Part shown: piece after piece, positions 61,564 to 64,000 of the stretch
Layout of the letters: each line of letters opens with the position of its first letter
How positions within the stretch are numbered: the stretch's first letter is position 1
Source: Flectobacillus major DSM 103
GTDB taxonomy: Bacteria; Bacteroidota; Bacteroidia; Cytophagales; Spirosomataceae
Assembly: GCF_000427405.1 (NCBI RefSeq)
Contig: NZ_ATXY01000005.1
Coordinates: 1-64,000, forward strand
Length of the DNA stretch: 64,000 nucleotides
Direction: 5' to 3'
Position numbers and translations under genes: made by a program
Notes under the pieces: model-generated
Told to the model about the DNA's origin: nothing
What the model saw: the letters and a program-made list of their open reading frames with translations, nothing else
Databases searched by the model: none

Positions 61564-64000
61564 TTAGAATGATACTGATAAACCTGCTTGGTAAGATTTG
61601 CTGTTGGGGTATACACCCGAGTCAACCCCTTTATTGATAAGCGATTGGCCGTTTAAGCTAACCTCTGGGTCAAAACCTGTGTATTTCGTCCAAGTAGCAG
61701 CATTCTGAGCCGAGATGTATAACCTAAGATTTTTCAAATGCGTTTTTTTCAAAAACTTCGCTGGGAAATTATATCCAAACGAAATGTTTTTTAAACGATA
61801 GTAAGTTGCATCTTCAATAAATCTGTCAGAAATAGTAACGGCTGGGTCTTGGAAAGCCGCTTTTACATCAGTATTGGTATTGGATGGTGTCCAACGGTTC
61901 AATAAATCACGAGTAGCGTTGGTATAACCTGTTCCCAATTCTAGGTTGGCACGGTTGGCATTATAGATTTTGCCACCTACGTTGGCTTGAAAGAAAATAG
62001 ACAAATCAAAACCTTTGTAACTAAAGGTGTTGGTTAAACCCGCTGTAAAATCTGGTTGATTAGCAATCACCACTCTGTCTCCTGCTTGTGTAATTACACC
62101 ATCGCCGTTAATATCTTTATATTTCTGTCCTCCAGGGCTTTTATTAGACTGTGGCGTTAATGGTGTTTCGCCGCTTTGAATTACACCATCGGTTTGGTAT
62201 ACAATAAATGAACCCACAGGATAGCCAACTTTAGCAATAGATGGCGACGAAATAGATGGAATAATTTGTGATACGCCATCGCCTAAGCTCAAGATTTCGT
62301 TGATATTTTTAGAATATACCAAGGTTGAATTCCACTTGAAACCTTTGATATCTACATTGTGTGAGTTAATATAAATTTCATATCCTTTGTTTGAAACAGC
62401 TCCAATATTTTGATAAATCGTAGAAGCCTGTCCATTATAGAAATCAGATAAACCCGATGTACCCGGAACAGTACGAGTCAATAACAAATCTGTTGTTTTT
62501 TTGTAGTAATAATCCGCCACTAAACTAATACGGTTGTTGAATAATCCTACATCAAAACCAGCATCGACTTGGAAGGTTTTCTCCCAGCCTAAGTTTGAGT
62601 TTGGTACTGTATTGGGGGCATAACCCGAAACTGTAGTATTAGAGAAGTTGTAACGGAAATAGGCCAATTGCGATAGCGATTGGTAGGCAGGAATACTTTG
62701 GTTACCTGTCGAACCTGCACTTAAACGAAATTTAAGTTGATTAATGGTATTTGACTGTTGCCAGAATTTTTCATTGCTGATATTCCAACCAAAAGCTGCC
62801 GAAGGGAAATACCCCCATTTGTTACCATCCCCAAATTTGGAAGAACCATCGGCTCTTAATGTCAAAGTCAATAAATAACGGTCATCATACGAGTAGTTGA
62901 CACGACCTAAATACGATGCCAAAGCCCAATCGTTTGCATAAGAACGAGGAGTACGGTTTGTAATACCAGTACCCAAGTTGTTATAGCCAAAAGCATCTGT
63001 TGCAAAACCAGCCGCTTCAGCAACAGTTCCTTCGGTTTTGGATTGTTGAGCTGTAAAACCAACAATAGCGTTTAATTTACCTTTTTGTCCGAGGGCTTTT
63101 TCATACGACAACGTATTTTCATTTAGCCAGTTGGTAGTAAACACAGAACCTACTGTTGCTAAGCCACTTAGGGCTTGCCCTTCAGCCGTTGTACTTGGCA
63201 GATAGCGGTTTTGTTTGTTGTCGAGGATATCAATACCAAACAAAACTTTCAATTTTAAGCCTTCAACCAATGTCAATTCTCCAGCTACATTACCTAATAT
63301 ACGATTGGTTTTTGTTTCGTTCAACTGGTTGTATAATGAGTTGATAGGGTTTTGTAAAGCAGACTCAAATGGACTTAATACCACAAAAGAACCATCTGCT
63401 CTATAAACCGGTAACGACGGAGGAGTTAGTAGTAAGTTACCAACAATAGCAGATGGAGCAACACTTGATTTAGTATAGCTCGTTACTAAACTTGAGGTAA
63501 TTTTAAAGTTTTTGCTATAATCATGGTCCAAAGCAAAACGACCAGAATAACGAACAAAATCAGTATTTTGTAAAATCCCGTCTTGTTTTAGATAGTTTCC
63601 AGAAACAGACAGACGAGTTTTATCGCTTCCTGATAAAATAGAAATACTGTGGCTTTGAATACTAGCTTTGCGAAAGGCTGCTGCTTGCCAGTCTGTACCA
63701 ACACCCGAAGTGTCTAATGTATAGCCCGAAACCGATGGTAATGTAGCTGTTTTGCCCGAGTTTTTGGCGGCATCTTTACGCAAAGCCCACCATTCGCCTG
63801 CATTCAAAAGCGGAATAGTACGGATTACTTCTTGTACACCATAATAGGCATCGTAATTGATAGATGATTTTCCTTTTGTACCATTTTTAGTAGTGATAAT
63901 CACTACACCATTTGCTCCACGAGAACCATAAATAGCTGTTGCTGAGGCATCTTTCAATACGTCTATAGATTCAATGTCTGCGGTATTAAGGGTTGATAAT
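61564..64000 (-). CDS. SusC/RagA TonB-linked outer membrane transporter 4 (5' end beyond window)
   Basis: Only the C-terminal part is present. The open frame continues to the last base with [20 protein letters not shown] and [20 protein letters not shown], the SusC plug signature, so the ATG at 63957 is not the start. What remains is about 812 residues: the end of the plug and the whole barrel, with [20 protein letters not shown] and the closing YQAGLSVSF. The missing part should contain the signal peptide, the carboxypeptidase-regulatory-like domain and most of the plug, about 200 residues. It works with SusD4. Its promoter, and whether it has the conserved leader seen at susC1 and susC3, cannot be seen. 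Confidence 0.94.
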   Translation of the reverse strand, partial: LSTLNTADIESIDVLKDASATAIYGSRGANGVVIITTKNGTKGKSSINYDAYYGVQEVIRTIPLLNAGEWWALRKDAAKNSGKTATLPSVSGYTLDTSGVGTDWQAAAFRKASIQSHSISILSGSDKTRLSVSGNYLKQDGILQNTDFVRYSGRFALDHDYSKNFKITSSLVTSYTKSSVAPSAIVGNLLLTPPSLPVYRADGSFVVLSPFESALQNPINSLYNQLNETKTNRILGNVAGELTLVEGLKLKVLFGIDILDNKQNRYLPSTTAEGQALSGLATVGSVFTTNWLNENTLSYEKALGQKGKLNAIVGFTAQQSKTEGTVAEAAGFATDAFGYNNLGTGITNRTPRSYANDWALASYLGRVNYSYDDRYLLTLTLRADGSSKFGDGNKWGYFPSAAFGWNISNEKFWQQSNTINQLKFRLSAGSTGNQSIPAYQSLSQLAYFRYNFSNTTVSGYAPNTVPNSNLGWEKTFQVDAGFDVGLFNNRISLVADYYYKKTTDLLLTRTVPGTSGLSDFYNGQASTIYQNIGAVSNKGYEIYINSHNVDIKGFKWNSTLVYSKNINEILSLGDGVSQIIPSISSPSIAKVGYPVGSFIVYQTDGVIQSGETPLTPQSNKSPGGQKYKDINGDGVITQAGDRVVIANQPDFTAGLTNTFSYKGFDLSIFFQANVGGKIYNANRANLELGTGYTNATRDLLNRWTPSNTNTDVKAAFQDPAVTISDRFIEDATYYRLKNISFGYNFPAKFLKKTHLKNLRLYISAQNAATWTKYTGFDPEVSLNGQSLINKGVDSGVYPNSKSYQAGLSVSF

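Overview
The window looks like a stretch of a Bacteroidota chromosome. It is AT-rich, most promoter-like sites match the Bacteroidota -7 box TAnnTTTG rather than TATAAT, purine-rich ribosome binding sites are rare, and four SusC/SusD pairs are present. Gene content (SusC/SusD, many exported sulfatases, DUF1593, DUF1684, DUF1254/1214, DUF2490) fits an aerobic member of the Cytophagales. That placement is an inference. I see no tRNA, rRNA, CRISPR array, transposase or phage gene.

Layout. 1-570 holds a perfect palindrome and a decayed ATPase gene. 584-4267 (+) carries a DUF1593 protein, a peroxiredoxin-fold protein without its cysteines, a candidate small RNA and a TauE/SafE-type exporter. 4751-12565 (+) is SusC/SusD pair 1 followed by two large DoxX-like membrane proteins. 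12608-20331 (+) is SusC/SusD pair 2, a secreted His-rich TPR protein and a DUF1684 protein. 20413-22505 (+) has an M19-like protein with altered metal ligands and an extradiol dioxygenase-like protein. 22528-30987 (+) is SusC/SusD pair 3, an exported amidohydrolase and a third DoxX-like protein. 31259-33955 (+) has an SsuD-like flavin monooxygenase and an APC permease. 34311-40376 (+) has a cyanophycinase-like hydrolase, a SoxD-like cytochrome c overlapping a SoxC-like sulfite dehydrogenase, a PYROXD2-like FAD enzyme and an SLC13/DASS anion carrier. 40834-44985 (-) is housekeeping-like: an NmrA-like protein, YdeI-like, DUF1761, an ECF sigma module and a PrcB-like protein. 45233-53205 (-) is a TonB receptor operon with three sulfatases and a rhodanese. 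53837-64000 (-) is SusC/SusD pair 4, DUF2490, two more sulfatases and DUF1254/1214; its SusC runs off the end.

How the genes may work together. The theme is organic sulfur rather than ordinary glycans, since no glycoside hydrolase or polysaccharide lyase is visible. SusC/SusD pairs and a TonB receptor would bring organosulfur compounds across the outer membrane. Five exported or membrane-anchored sulfatases, all with the CxPxR maturation motif, would release sulfate. The SsuD-like enzyme would release sulfite from sulfonates, SoxCD-like proteins would oxidise sulfite to sulfate, the TauE-like and SLC13-like carriers could move sulfite, sulfate or organic anions, and a rhodanese could handle sulfane sulfur. 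The DoxX-like proteins, whose fold is shared with a thiosulfate:quinone oxidoreductase subunit, sit directly behind two of the SusC/SusD pairs. This integrated pathway is an inference from gene neighbourhood.

The two signals I consider most novel are a conserved structured leader shared by susC1 (4892-5034) and susC3 (23098-23236), whose stems covary, and the three-member DoxX-like plus beta-domain membrane protein family tied to SusC/SusD pairs.
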